64,000 bases of DNA from Bostrychus sinensis. Taxonomy: Eukaryota > Chordata > Actinopteri > Gobiiformes > Eleotridae. Numbering within the stretch: position 1 is the first letter of the stretch; each line of letters begins with the position of its first letter. Of the stretch, positions 41,937 to 52,290 are shown piece by piece. The notes beneath the pieces are model-generated. The model saw only the letters and a program-made list of their open reading frames with translations. It did no database searches and had not been told where the DNA came from. Position numbers and translations under genes: made by a program. The DNA lies in the NCBI GenBank assembly GCA_020698575.1, contig CM036245.1, positions 5,923,173 to 5,987,172 of the forward strand. Reading direction: 5' to 3'.

Positions 41937-42821
41937 CTGTGTCCGAACGTCCTCCCTAGCCCCTAACCCCTCAGTCCCTATACAGTCCAGCACTATACAG
42001 CGGACTGTAGTGCACTCATTTTGTGAAAGATTCAGCCTCACACACTATTTTTCTCTCACGTGACTCTCATGAGACTCTGGCGTCTGATAATGTTCTTCTG
42101 TGATAAAGCCCAACCAGACTCACTTTAAAAAAAAAAAGTATTTATTTATTTGAATGGGACAGCGTGTATTAATGAACAGCAGCTAGTGCTGTAAATACAC
42201 CGGATTATAGCTCAGAGCTAATTTCCATCCGTAGTCCCCACTCACTCACTCACATTCACATCAGCTCCTGGTGTTCCCCAGCGGTCTCCCATCCAGGAAC
42301 TGACCAGGCCCTACCCTGCTTAGCTTCCGAGGTCTGACGGGATCGGGCCTCCACAAGGCGGTATGGTTTTAGTATTAGTTTTAGTATTTATAGATAAATA
42401 ATAGTCATACGTGTGATATTTAACATGAATTATGGCTATAATGAATAAAACAGAGAGGATTATTGCAGCTCTGTGCCTTACGTGGGGAGGCTGAACGCTG
42501 GCTAAGCTAACGTTAGCAATTTTACACTGCAACGGTTTATTTAAGAGCTTTTTATTTCTGATGACGACGTGACAGAAGTAAAAACAGTGTTTCTAACTGG
42601 TTTCATTCAGACGTGTTGTGTACAGTTTAAAAACCTGTCCCGCTGTTCTCCTCCAAAACTTGCAAAGCATTCTGGTCTATACTGACCTCTAGTGACCATC
42701 GCTGTCAACTACTTTTCAAAATGCATTGTTTTTATCCATTAGACATTCAGACACCACTACAAAATGGCGTGACCACTACAAAGTGCACTACAGAGGGATT
42801 AGGGAGGACGTTCGGACACAG
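41937..42821 (+). mobile_element. DNA transposon derivative, family E copy 1, containing a 5S-derived SINE
   Basis: Begins CTGTGTCCGAACGTCCTCCC and ends with its inverse GGGAGGACGTTCGGACACAG, so the inverted ends exceed 20 bp. A second copy is at 56374-57532. The left end starts directly at the 3' terminal region of a Tc1 relic. The interior carries a 5S-derived SINE not found in copy 2. Superfamily and target duplication were not determined. No coding capacity. Confidence 0.75.
42122..42365 (-). mobile_element. 5S rRNA-derived SINE (SINE3 type)
   Basis: On the minus strand the head reads like 5S rRNA: GGCCCGATCCCGTCAGACCT, then CGGAAGCTAAGCAGGGTAGG (42314-42325 holds the A-box core AGCTAAGCAGGG), then GGATGGGAGACC (C-box, 42283-42294). 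The body then diverges from 5S and ends in AATAAATAAATAC with an A/T-rich tail. 5S heads with Pol III internal promoters followed by unrelated tails define SINE3-type elements. It is absent from the homologous position in family E copy 2. A plain 5S pseudogene is less likely because of the tail. Confidence 0.78.
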
Positions 42822-43200
42822 ACAGTGTATGTTTTCCTTTTAGGTTGTTTTGACTTTTGAGCAGATGCACCCAAAGCTGGACACTTAAAGAATTATTAAA
42901 AAGCCAGTATGTTGTTGTTTACTGCAGTAGTTCCCAAAGTGGGATCTGGGGCGACCTGTGAAAGTACTGCAGGGGGCCCCCCAGAGGCCGTCTACATTAA
43001 GTACAGAAAAAGAAACTGAGTTGAAATGAATTACAGCTATATACTCGTTTAAATGTTTCTTTAGCCAACAATTCTGGGTTTTATGTAACATTTATATAGA
43101 AATATAAAGATAAAAATATGACAACAGAGGGAAGTTCCTATGCTGGGGGTACGCGGGGGATTTTGGAAACTTAAGAGGGCCACAACAGTCTGGACTTTGG
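42822..43200 (+). mobile_element. Decayed hAT-like fragment
   Basis: CAGTAGTTCCCAAAGTGGG at about 42924 and GCAGGGGGCCCCCCAGAGG resemble the ends of the hAT at 56949-57512. No right end or octamer duplication. Confidence 0.5.
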
Positions 43201-43835
43201 AAAAGGCTGGTTTACTGAGTAGAGCTGGATTTACAGCTCTCTGAAGGAAGAAGAATCCTGTTTATTTTAAGAAGCAGCTTTGGGGAATAATTTAAAATTA
43301 TTCTGAAATATTCATAATAACTTCATTTGGATTTCCTCTTTGTAATAAATGTGTGTGTAAATAACACAACAACAACAACAATAATAAAATAAATAAAATG
43401 TGAAATACATAAAAAAACCTCTGTGGCAAAATAATTAAGCGGGCTACAAATGAACTTCTGTGCAAAACAGAGCTTTTAGTGCAAACAATTTGAAACAAAA
43501 ACGTTTTTAACAATACACAAACACTCTTCTCTCAAATTTCAATATCTGCATATAAATAAGCCAGCGCTCCTGTGCTGTTTGTCTCACTCTGTGTAGTCAC
43601 AAAGAAGGTGGAGCTTGTTTGTTTATCAGTGTGGAACGCAGCCAGAAGAAGAAGAAAACAAACAAACAAACAACAGTCCCATTGTTTGTTTTAAAGAAAG
43701 AGCCATCAAAGGATTTGTTTCGATCTCTGCAGCCAATGGGAGAGCAGCTTATTGCCGTGTGACCAGCGGTGGAACCTGGTAATGAGGGGCCCCAGTGCAT
43801 GTTTTAAGAATGGCCCTTAAAGGTTTGAAGTACAT
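43201..43835. other. Intergenic, unclassified
   Basis: (CAA)n/(AAT)n near 43365-43390 and (CAAA)n near 43660. No coding signal. Confidence 0.4.
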
Positions 43836-44105
43836 TAAAGCTCCTGTAAGCAGCAGCAGCAGCAGCGCTCTACTGGTTTAAAACAGTACTGCGGTCTAAA
43901 TCAAAACAATGGTCTCTTTTCTGATTGGACGATGGGTGATGCAACACAAAAATGTAAACATAAACAACTTGGCCATTATGTAAAATATATTTGTAATTGT
44001 TAATAACTCAGCTGTACCACTGTTATCAGTAAAACTAATATTTGATTTAAACATGTTAGATATGATGTAAACATATGTATATGTTAGGGGTAATTTTTTT
44101 TTTTT
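43836..44105 (+). mobile_element. Family N copy 2
   Basis: Starts TTAAAGCTCCTGTAAGCAGC and follows 6271-6554 through CAATGGTCTCTTTTCTGATT and ACTTGGCCATTATGTAAAAT. A (CAG)n run at 43850-43865 replaces the simple GCAG. The right TTAA end is lost in poly(T). Confidence 0.6.
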
Positions 44106-44228
44106 TTTTAACACAAAAAATATTTACTCTGCTACCTTTTGGCTCAAGCATTAGACGTCTAATATATAAATCCATAGCTATCATCTGATTTTATTGCGGT
44201 TTTTGAAAAAGATAGGTGCTACATGCAC
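44106..44228. other. AT-rich spacer
   Basis: Nothing recognised. Confidence 0.5.
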
Positions 44229-44727
44229 TGTAAAAAATATCTGTAGATTTCATGGTAAAAATCTGTAAAATCTCAACAGTAAAAGATTGTAATCGATATA
44301 TCTGTAAAATACTGTTTTGGTTACGGTAATCAACTGTAATATTAAAAATAAGGCAAAATTGTATTTTTTAGTTTTATTTTTTGTAATGTATACAGTATAG
44401 CACTGTTAAAATAATTGAGTCCTGTGTTTATTACAGTTTAACACCTTTTTAAAAGCTAATAACTTTAAATTTTACAGTAAATGTTGATTAAAACGTAAGT
44501 CACAAACTGTAAAATATACAGTTAATCTATTTTTTTGAAAGTTTAAATTTCACAGTAAATAATAATAAAAACTTAAGTCAAAAACTGTAAAAACAACATT
44601 TGTGATAAAATTATACTGTAAAATGAAATACAGGCCTCTTGTAATTTTTACAGTAGAATTCTGGCAACCACAGCTGCCAATTTTTTACCGTAAAATTTAC
44701 AGATTTTTTTTTTTTTTTTACAGTGTG
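44229..44727 (+). mobile_element. CACTGTAAAAAA-ended MITE
   Basis: Starts CACTGTAAAAAATATCTGTA and ends TTTTTTTTACAGTG. Interior is full of CTGTAAAAT/ATTTTACAG words that can pair with one another. Inverted ends of this kind are common in teleost non-autonomous DNA elements. The flanking octamers do not match, so the superfamily is open. Confidence 0.6.
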
Positions 44728-45340
44728 TGATACAGTTTTAACCTAATAACATTCATATTAATTTTTTATTTTATTTTTTGTGTTCATTAATTTTGATTTT
44801 TTGTAATTCTAGTAAGCATACAGGTGCTGGTCATGCATTTTGTAATAAGTTCATAAATCTTATTAATAAAACTTTATTCTGTAACAAAGCCATGTGTTCT
44901 ATTTCAAACTCAGACGTGACAAGAGATGCTCATGGGGCCCCTAAAACTCCTAAGGCCCTAGTGTAAGTAAGATGTAGCCATTTCCCACATATTTTATTTA
45001 GTTTTTAGCCTTTTCCCAAAATGAAACAATGAGAAGTCTACAGCCTTTTTTAGAAAACATTTTACATATTGTCTTTTATTTGCCGGATCATGTGGCCCCG
45101 TCTCGTGTCCCAGTCGGTCTCAGAGTTGTGGGATTGTTAACGTGGAGGTGTTGTTGTCGTGTTTCCGGGGACGAGCTCTGTCTCAGGTGAGAAGTGTGTC
45201 TTTGGCTGCGTCCGCTGTCCGTGGTGCTGAACTCAAACTCCTGCTGGGATCCTGTGTGCACGCGCTACACACAAACACTCACTGTTTAGAGCGTTTACAG
45301 TGGAACTTCACAACCTGACGGCGTTTTGGCTTTGTGTTGG
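44728..45340. other. Intergenic, unclassified
   Basis: A CpG-containing patch at 45100-45290 without other support. Nothing recognised. Confidence 0.4.
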
Positions 45341-45350
45341 AGGTCAGAAG

Positions 45351-45372
45351 AGCAGACACACACACACACACA

Positions 45373-45439
<67 letters not shown>
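45351..45439 (+). repeat. (CA)n microsatellite
   Basis: About 44 CA units with one CTCA interruption. Confidence 0.97.
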
Positions 45440-45441
<2 letters not shown>

Positions 45442-45954
45442 GAGTAGCACACATACACAAAACCATGAGTTTGAACCAGTTATAGAGAAATTGTGAAAAA
45501 ACTATCTCAAAACTACAAAGGAGTGTGATCTAATGGTAGAGATGTAGTGTCCCAGAACTGGATTTAAACCACAAATCTTCTAGTTCGGGGTAAATGCTTT
45601 ATCTATTGTTCCACAAAGTCCACAAATGATTTTCTAAAACGAATTAAACTGACAGAGATGTGGCTGCTATTCTGCACATACAGTGTCTCTGCCCCACCAC
45701 CAAACACAATCACACTGACACATTCATACAGAGGCAAGGTGTATCTTGCTCAAGGACATAACGGCAGAATGCAATGCTGTAAATGGGGGGATTGATCAAC
45801 CAACCTTAGGGTTAGTGGGACAAAACTAATAATGTCCTTATTGGCCAGTTCCTGACCTTTTGTGAAAATTACATCTAATATTAATTTTGGAGTTACTAAG
45901 CTTGTTAACAAGTGAAGGGGACACACTTTGGGCAAAACATTTTATTTTCACTGT
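45440..45954. repeat. Old high-copy repeat fragments
   Basis: CACCACCAAACACAATCACA at about 45690 recurs at 20219; CTTGCTCAAGGACATAACGG at about 45748 recurs at 9330 and 38575. The remainder is unclassified. Confidence 0.45.
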
Positions 45955-46235
45955 TAGGTTTTGGTCCAGTTGGCTCCTTTAACCTGAGGCTTTAACACTG
46001 AAAAACAGAAAATGTCCAAATGACACATGGAGGTTTTAATACATGTAGTCACTTGTGTCCATAGATTTCTATTGGGGATATTTTAATTTCAAAGTCTGTT
46101 TTCTCAAAATGGGTTTTTCTCTCACTCTGAGGCAGAAATCTTTACTTCACTAGCACCAACCTGTCCAGTCTTTACCACTGAACTATATTCTGAAGGCTTT
46201 TACAGAGGGATTTGTTAATATATAATTCCTAGCCT
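45955..46235 (-). repeat. Unclassified inverted repeat family O (minus copy)
   Basis: Reverse complement of 54725-55015. Shared landmarks include TTGGTCCAGTT, TTTAACCTGAGGCTTTAACAC, CCATAGATTTCTATTGG and AACCTGTCCAGTCTT. About 280 bp, no inverted ends and no known family. Confidence 0.65.
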
Positions 46236-46284
46236 GATACTAAGGCAAACTATTTTTTAAGGCCAAAGATAGTATTTTGTAGTA

Positions 46285-47430
46285 CAGCCCTAACTTTTTA
46301 GTCTCACCTTTCGCCCTAAGCACAAAAAAAATGCACCAATAAAGACCGCCATAGAAAAATTATCTAATGGTCAATAATTCCTTTTTTTTTTTTCATGGTT
46401 ACAATGATTGACTTCAGTCCTCACCATACATAGCAAAATGTCATTCTGTTTATGAAATGTAAGCCCTTAAATTCCAGTTTATGTGATTAAAAGTTGATTT
46501 CAAATTATGGCAAAAATCACAAAGAAAAAAAATTGACATCATGATTGATATTTTTTTTTAGATTTTCAATTTTTGTGTAGTGGCAGATGAAACATTTTTA
46601 ATCACACCTTTCGTCCTAAGGTGCAAAAAAATGAACTGCCATAGAAAATTATATAATAATAGATAATTCAAAAACTTTTGGGGGGGATTTCATGATTAAC
46701 TTCAGCCCTCATCATACACAGCAAAATGTCATTCTGTTTATGAAATTTAACCTCTTAAATTCCAGTTTGTGTGGTGCAGACACATCCAGCACAAACCTCT
46801 GCCTCTGCTCAGTCTGGGCACTTTTTCTACTTTATCCTGATGTGCACATCTCTGTAAGAACTACATTTTGGATTTGTGCTCACGCAAACACAAACAAACT
46901 CATTTCTTAACAAACACTTTCACACCAACTTATGACAACCCTAAAACACACCCAAATCATTTTAGTTCAAAAAATGTTTTTTATTTGCCTTGTAGGCTTG
47001 ATCATTTATACAAACACTAATGTGGCCATCTCCACATTTATACCTCTGTCTACCATATATGGGGGAAATGGCGCCACCTAGTAAAAAACAATAAAAACTA
47101 AAATTCCAATCCCTCACTGTCATGAATCCATGAAATACTTGATAAAACTGTGAAATTATATTGCAGTGACAGTGTTTGATAAAAATGTCATTTTAATGGG
47201 AGTCAATGGCACCAAAAATGTCTTAGGGGTAAAAGTGTGACTATTTTTAGACACATTTTTAAGAGGATTTTTCAAATAAATAAATAAATAAAAATCCCAA
47301 AATCTGAAAATTCATCCAAAAATACACACCTGAGGCAAAATCTATGCCATTTGAATCAAAACAGCAAAAGTTATCCACAAAAAACTGCTGCAAAACATCA
47401 AAAAATGTCTTAGGGCTGGAGGAGGGTTAA
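46285..47430 (-). mobile_element. piggyBac-type non-autonomous element, copy 3 (minus), with internal duplication
   Basis: The element's left end is at 47426 (AGGGCTGGAGGAGGG) with TTAA at 47427-47430. Body landmarks match copies 1 and 2. The opposite end appears twice: TCTCACCTTTCGCCCTAAGCAC at about 46303 and TCACACCTTTCGTCCTAAGG at about 46603, each followed by GAACTGCCATAGAAAATTAT-type sequence and a TTCTGTTTATGAAATxTAA block. This indicates a roughly 300-bp tandem duplication of the right end or a second truncated copy. The right TTAA is not visible. Confidence 0.75.
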
Positions 47431-47598
47431 TGAAGACTAACTCAGATCTCTATAATCCCCTCTGTAAAAGTATTTTTATGGATCATAGCGAACAACAAAA
47501 AAAATCAAGAATTTTAGGACTAGCTCTATCCAATAGTCTGATTATTTAAAAAAGATATTTGCACATTTGCTCTATTTTACACATACAATACTTTTTTT
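47431..47598. other. AT-rich spacer
   Basis: Nothing recognised. Confidence 0.5.
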
Positions 47599-47645
47599 TA
47601 CTGTTCAAAAGTTTCTTTTAGTCAGACAGGAGGGTTTGTTTACCT

Positions 47646-47688
47646 GCTTTACTAGTTTCGGCTCCTTCCTGTAGCCTTCGTCAGAAGC
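47646..47688 (-). ncRNA. Hammerhead-ribozyme-like motif (minus arm)
   Basis: On the minus strand: stem I strand GCTT, core CTGACGA (plus 47678-47684), a helix with GGCT pairing AGCC, core GAAAC (plus 47655-47659), then GTA (plus 47650-47652) followed by AAGC, which pairs with GCTT. One extra A lies between the core and stem II, so it departs slightly from the canonical fold. Hammerheads are established in Penelope-like elements; activity here is inference. Confidence 0.5.
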
Positions 47689-48032
47689 GTCACGTGATGT
47701 CGCTGTGACGTGTCTTGTAGGCTGCTTATGTTGTTTTGTCAGACAGTAGGGAAAGCTTGCGCCCCCTACTGTCTGACACCCTCTCCAGGACCGCATCCCA
47801 GGCCCCATCCGTGCTGAAAGCAACAAGTACCATCGCTGGATCAGGGAGGCCATTGAAATTAGGAAACGGGCACCAGGGACCATGAACCGGGACGAGGGAG
47901 CCTACACCTTATCCCACACCTGGGATGCGGTCCTGGAGAGGGTGTCAGACTGCAGGGGGCGCAAGCTTTCCCTACTGTCTGACAAAACAACATAAGCAGT
48001 CTACAAGACACGTCACAGCGACATCACGAGAC

Positions 48033-48075
48033 GCTTCTGACGAAGGCTACAGGAAGTAGTCGAAACTAGTAAAGC
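48033..48075 (+). ncRNA. Hammerhead-ribozyme-like motif (plus arm)
   Basis: GCTT (48033-48036), core CTGACGA (48037-48043), helix GGCTAC pairing GTAGTC (one G-U), core GAAAC (48062-48066), putative cleavage triplet GTA (48069-48071), then AAGC (48072-48075) pairing with GCTT. Same extra A before stem II as in the inverted partner. GUH cleavage triplet, CUGANGA and GAAA are the three hammerhead hallmarks. Confidence 0.5.
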
Positions 48076-48122
48076 AGGTAAACAAACACTCCTGTCTGAC
48101 TGAAAGAAACTTTTGAACAGTA

Positions 48123-48540
48123 GTTTACTTAAGAAGACAGTATGAATTTCCACAAAAGAATACTTTTTTTTTTGCATATGAAAACATTATTTATGTCAGC
48201 AATCTACAGGAAACGTTTCACACTGACATCTGAGAAAAAAAAAAGTCTATTCCTCTGCAGTGTCTTGCTTTAACAAACCAACCTGATGTTTGCTTTAAAC
48301 TTTTTCTAAATGTTTTAAATTAATTGTCAGGTGTGATGAGGGAAAAGCCACATTTACGACTCTTTAAGATGATAAAATGTTGTTTATTGTACTCTAAATA
48401 CCTAAAGTTATTTTTATTTTTGCTGAGTCTTTGTGTGCGTCAGGATTTAAGTTTTGAGCCTAAACCGTTCATATTTTCTTTAATTTATTTGAAAACCTCA
48501 GCTTCCTCCTGAACATATTTTACCTTCCGTCGTGGATCTA
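48123..48540. other. AT-rich intergenic
   Basis: Nothing recognised. Confidence 0.5.
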
Positions 48541-48870
48541 AAGTCAGAGAGTTGTGATGTCCCGCAGACCGACAGAGAGGGGAGTCCCCGTTTAATTTGC
48601 AGCCTCCCTGTGAAGTGAGCAGAGCGGGGCCAGGGCCGGCGCATGGGTAGGACGTCCCGCCGAGAGAGCTGCAGCGGTGACGGGCCTGTCCTGTCCACGG
48701 GAGGGGCCAGGGCTGGTGAAAAAGTGCAGAGTGTCCCGCGGAGAGACAGGCCTATAATAACACTGCAGCGGTGACGGGCCTGTCCTGTCCACGCATCGCA
48801 GAGGGAGGCCATGACACCCACAAACTAACAAACCCCGCTCCTGTGCGGGACGCTGAGGAGAGAGGGGGCT
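48541..48870. other. CpG-rich block with a 30-bp direct repeat
   Basis: GC-rich. A 30-bp segment beginning TGCAGCGGTGACGGGCCTGT is exactly repeated at 48670-48699 and 48764-48793, 94 bp apart. A similar GTCCCGC-GAGAGA phrase precedes each copy. Overlapping minus frames (79 and 107 codons) reflect this duplication and have no domain. Confidence 0.5.
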
Positions 48871-49073
48871 GACAGAAGTGACAGTTTGTTTTCTTTCACT
48901 TAAGTCTGATCAGTTTTTAAGCCAGATAAACTTTTTAAAAACTTTTTCCTGCCAACAACATACAGGACACTCTAAAACAAAACAAAAACATAAACATAAA
49001 TACAGAATCTTTCAGTTTCCTTTCGGCATTTCTCTTCAGGGGTCTCTAACCTTTTTTCCCCTCATTACATTTA
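48871..49073. other. Spacer
   Basis: Nothing recognised. Confidence 0.5.
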
Positions 49074-49784
49074 TTAAGCTGGGGACACACTGCACGATTT
49101 TCTCAGTCGTTACAGATTCTGAAAAGACTAGGAGCACACACTAACGACTGGTTTCAGCAGATTTAGTTCTGACGACTGAAAGACTGCGCCTCACACACTA
49201 CAAGATCTGTAACTGCAACTGACGCCAACCAAACGCAGCAAACTCTCGCTGCGAGAACTAAATGGTAAACAAACATGGAGCTACCTGGGTCACTGTTGCC
49301 GTTGTGTGTGCAGCTATCTGTTTGGAAAAAAGGAAAAAGAAAAAACGTCCATGTATCCAGTTTTGCTTGGGTAGCGCTCAACTTTCTTCGGTGTTTGCCA
49401 TGGTTGTTTATGTTTTCTTCTTCTTCTTCTTTAAATTTCCGCTTATATTTTCCCACCGCTTCCTGTTGCTTTGTCTTCGTTCTCTGACGCTGTTTCCTGT
49501 GTCCCATCAGCTGTTTGTCATCGGCCGCTGGACTCCATGAATTCCCAGTTGGATGTAAACAGCCCACACTACAGGAGTGCGTCCAGAGTCGGTGTTTGAT
49601 TGCGACTGACGTCAGGCCGGGTTTTTGCACCGATTCAAGTCTTTGAACATCACACACTCACAGATTTCAGGGCCGACTGGTGATTATGATTCCCTGCAAC
49701 TGTTGTTGACTGGTACAGACTCGATGTAACTGTGAATCGTTACAAAATCAGGCAAAAAAATCGTGTTGTGTGTCCCCAGCTTAA
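49074..49784 (+). mobile_element. TTAA-flanked non-autonomous element, family I
   Basis: TTAA at 49074-49077 and 49781-49784. Inverted ends GCTGGGGACACACTGCACGA and TCGTGTTGTGTGTCCCCAGC. Internal words CGACTG/CAGTCG recur near both ends. A long minus frame (49163-49657, 164 codons) is lysine/glutamate-rich from (CTT)n and has no domain I recognise. Confidence 0.75.
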
Positions 49785-49937
49785 GGCTCACAGGCACTGG
49801 AGCCTGTTCCTGTGACTATGGGCTTTAGGAGGGGTACACCTTAAACAGTGGCCAGTTTAACACTTTCCACTCCAGGAAAATTAATTTTTGTTTTCTGTGA
49901 ACATTTACAAAAAATGCTGGTGTCCACAACTCACATT
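49785..49937 (-). repeat. Diverged retroposon fragment
   Basis: CACTGGAGCCTGTTCCTGTG, then GGGCTTTAGGAGGGGTACACC, then CAGTGGCCAGT is a decayed match to 30390-30460. Confidence 0.45.
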
Positions 49938-50723
49938 TTAAAGTTACACTGTGTAACTTTTCTCCTAAATATGTGGGGCATACTGACTTGTTTTTGTGAT
50001 TTTTTGAGCGATTATAAGGCCTGAGGCGTGATCTGTTGCTCTGAGCGGGGCTTCTGTACTGAGAAACCACCCTCGCAGTTTGGCCGGGAGCGCTCCGCTG
50101 TTCAGGAAAAGTCACGTGACAGGGAACGACTTGCTTTACGGCATTCCCTTCTGCTCTTATACCTGAGGCGCAGTATAACCAGGAAGCTACTTTTAGCGTT
50201 GTTATTTTCGCCAGTTCGTCAGGGCCGAAGGACACAAGAAGATGAAGACAATGTCGGACGAGGCAAGAAAAAGAAAATGTGAAAGGGACCGCACCAGATC
50301 GCAGACAAGAGTCAACATCGGACAGACTTTTGCTCGCTGGCGTCAGATGAGAGACAGAGAAGGCTGCAAATCAGATCACGTTTTTGCTTCTTTATTGTTG
50401 GGCAGGTAAATTAGCCTCTTTATTTTTTCTTTAGAACATGCTTTTTCATACAGTTATTAGTTGTTTTAATGCGACCATTGCGCGATAAGCTAACGCTAGC
50501 GCTAACTCTATAGAAGATCCAATCTGCAGCCACACAAGTGGTTACAGAAGTTTATACAGTAAATATGAATGCACTCTCTAGTCCCATTGTTAGTTTGACG
50601 TAACGCACGCTCGCACAGTTTCAGAAGGAGGAGGGGCCCTAGTGTTTACGTTTTGCGACGGTGCAGTGGCACCTGTGGCCTCTAGAGGCGCAAGACCGGG
50701 AATCTTACACAGTGTAACTTTAA
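49938..50723 (+). mobile_element. Kolobok-like TTAA element, family B copy 2
   Basis: TTAA at 49938-49941 and 50720-50723 with the same AGTTACACTGTGTAA ends as copy 1. Nearly identical to copy 1 except for the unrelated segment at about 50520-50605. The close identity suggests recent spread. Confidence 0.7.
50242..50409 (+). pseudogene. 55-codon transposon exon relic (copy 2)
   Basis: Same start, length and sequence of RVNIGQTFARWRQMRDREG as 6855-7022, ending at the same TAA overlapping AG/GTAAAT. Confidence 0.5.
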
Positions 50724-51125
50724 GAATAAGAATAAGAAAACCTTTATTAGTCCCTCAGTGGGGAAATTGCATTGTTGCAACAGCATAAGTACAGTTAGCA
50801 CACAGTGGTATCACACAAGAGGACAAAGTGTATCAGAGACCAGTCTGGACAAAGATAATTAACTAAAAAACTAAACTACAAGCAGAGCTAAATAAACTAA
50901 ATTAGAATATAAGCAATTAAATACACTATAATAAATATGTACAGTATATAATCTGACAGAGTATGGATATTCAAGTACCATAAGTAAAGAGTGTGCATTG
51001 TGAATAGGTGCTTCAAGTAAAATAAAATAATTATGGCACATAATAATATAAATATTGCACAGGTTTCCAGAAGGTGCTGACAGTTAAAGCAATATTAAAA
51101 CATCATTGCACAGGTGAATGGATTA
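50724..51125 (-). repeat. LINE 3' region fragment (minus)
   Basis: Begins with (AAGAAT)n, then AACCTTTATTAGTCCCTCAG and TGGGGAAATTGCATTG. Read on the minus strand it is a teleost LINE 3' untranslated region ending in a (TTCTTA)n-like tail. It starts directly at the right TTAA of family B. Confidence 0.55.
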
Positions 51126-51369
51126 CAGTCAGGAGTGTTCATTGTAGATTTTTACATTCAAACCACAAAAATATTTAGCTCCCCTTTCACCTAATCTTAA
51201 AATAATCGTGTGCACGAAGGAGGCCGGTGAATTTGACTGGAGTTAGTTTGCCAAGTGATAAATCATTTAGCTTTTGGGGAGCGACTTGAAAAGTGGTTGA
51301 GAGTGGTTCTGGTAGCTCCTGAGTTACAGCTGGGAGACCCTGGCTCAGTGGATCCATTAGATCCAGCAT
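51126..51369. other. Unclassified
   Basis: No partner or ends found. Confidence 0.4.
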
Positions 51370-51460
51370 AAGTTTCACGCTGGATGCCCTTCCTGATGCA
51401 CGGCTCTCCATTTATCAGGGCTTGGGACCTGTACAGAGGGCACACTGGGTTGGGAAAAAA
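51370..51460 (-). repeat. Family P fragment (minus)
   Basis: TGCCCTTCCTGATGCACGGC and TCCATTTATCAGGGCTTGGG match the inverse of 58180-58245. Confidence 0.5.
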
Positions 51461-51589
51461 ACAAAAAAACAATAAAAAACATTCTGCACTTTAGCTCAGC
51501 AGGTGAAGCACGCAGACGTCCAGCAGCAGCTCACTGCCTCTGTGTCGTGGGTTTGGAACGAAGTAAAATTTTAAAAAGTACAAAGATCT

Positions 51590-51740
51590 TCTGCTTATTC
51601 CCGTTAGAGGTCGCGGGTACTTGGCTCATACCCAGCAACTTTGGGCCTTAGGCGGGGCAGACACACACAGACAGATCATTCACTCTCACATTCATCCACT
51701 AGGGGCAGTTTACAGTCAACAATTCACCAACAAATGCCAA
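51590..51740 (-). repeat. tRNA-like-headed retroposon fragment (minus)
   Basis: CCCGTTAGAGGTCGCGGGTA, GGGCCTTAGGCGGGGCAGAC and AATTCACCAACAAATGCC match 30370-30560. Confidence 0.6.
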
Positions 51741-52290
51741 AATTCCTTGTTGGAATCATATACTAAATGCTTCACAGCCAGAACTGTGATTAATGTAAAG
51801 AAATTGATAAACTTCTCAACAATGTAACGCTTCAACCACTACATGTGACTTTTTGAAGAGCTTGTTTTAAACTTGAATGAGTAAAATCTGTTGCCTTTTT
51901 GCTGCCTTCTCCAAAAAAAAAAGCTTTCTCCTTTTGTACCAACAGGAAAACATATTTCCATGCAAGCTATAAGCAGGATTTGTAAAGAAATGCAACAAAA
52001 GCATGGCATGAAATCAATGGTTGTTTTCTTTGTCTCATAAAAACCAGTGTGTCCAGTAGAGGGCTCAACACCTTCTCCACTCCTGTCAGTCCTGCCTCTG
52101 TCTGTCCAGCTGCCATCTTTTTTTTTTTTTTTTTTCGGTACAAACTCACTTCCTCGTCTACTGCTGCCTCTCTCCTCCTCTAATCCGCTCCTGTCCCTCC
52201 CCCTTGAACTTTATCACCCATTAACTGCACAGCGAGTAAATCCCACATGGAAAAACTCTGCCGCTCTGGCCTCACATACGTATACATACA
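51741..52290. other. Intergenic, poly(T) at 52118-52135
   Basis: Nothing else recognised. Confidence 0.45.

Larger units (their letters stand above)
47599..48122. mobile_element. Penelope-like element 3' end in a 204-bp inverted repeat
   Basis: Left arm 47599-47802 and right arm 47919-48122 are each 204 bp and inverted with about seven mismatches by eye; the spacer is 116 bp. The plus frame 47816-47994 (stop at 47992) crosses spacer and right arm and reads ESNKYHRWIREAIEIRKRAP, then GTMNRDEGAYTLSHTWDAVL, matching the C-terminal end of Penelope-like ORFs after the GIY-YIG domain (EAIEIR...NRDEG). Both arms contain the same C-terminus and 3' tail, with a hammerhead-like motif in each. Penelope-like elements are known to carry flanking repeats in direct or inverted order and hammerhead ribozymes. 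Confidence 0.75.

Noticed and set aside
42241..42365. Functional 5S rRNA gene
   Set aside because: The 5' end and parts of the sequence diverge, and the end runs into an unrelated SINE tail with an A/T-rich terminus rather than a T-run terminator.
49163..49657. 164-codon minus frame
   Set aside because: It lies wholly inside the TTAA-flanked family I element and contains low-complexity K/E runs. Possibly decayed transposon coding, but nothing recognisable.
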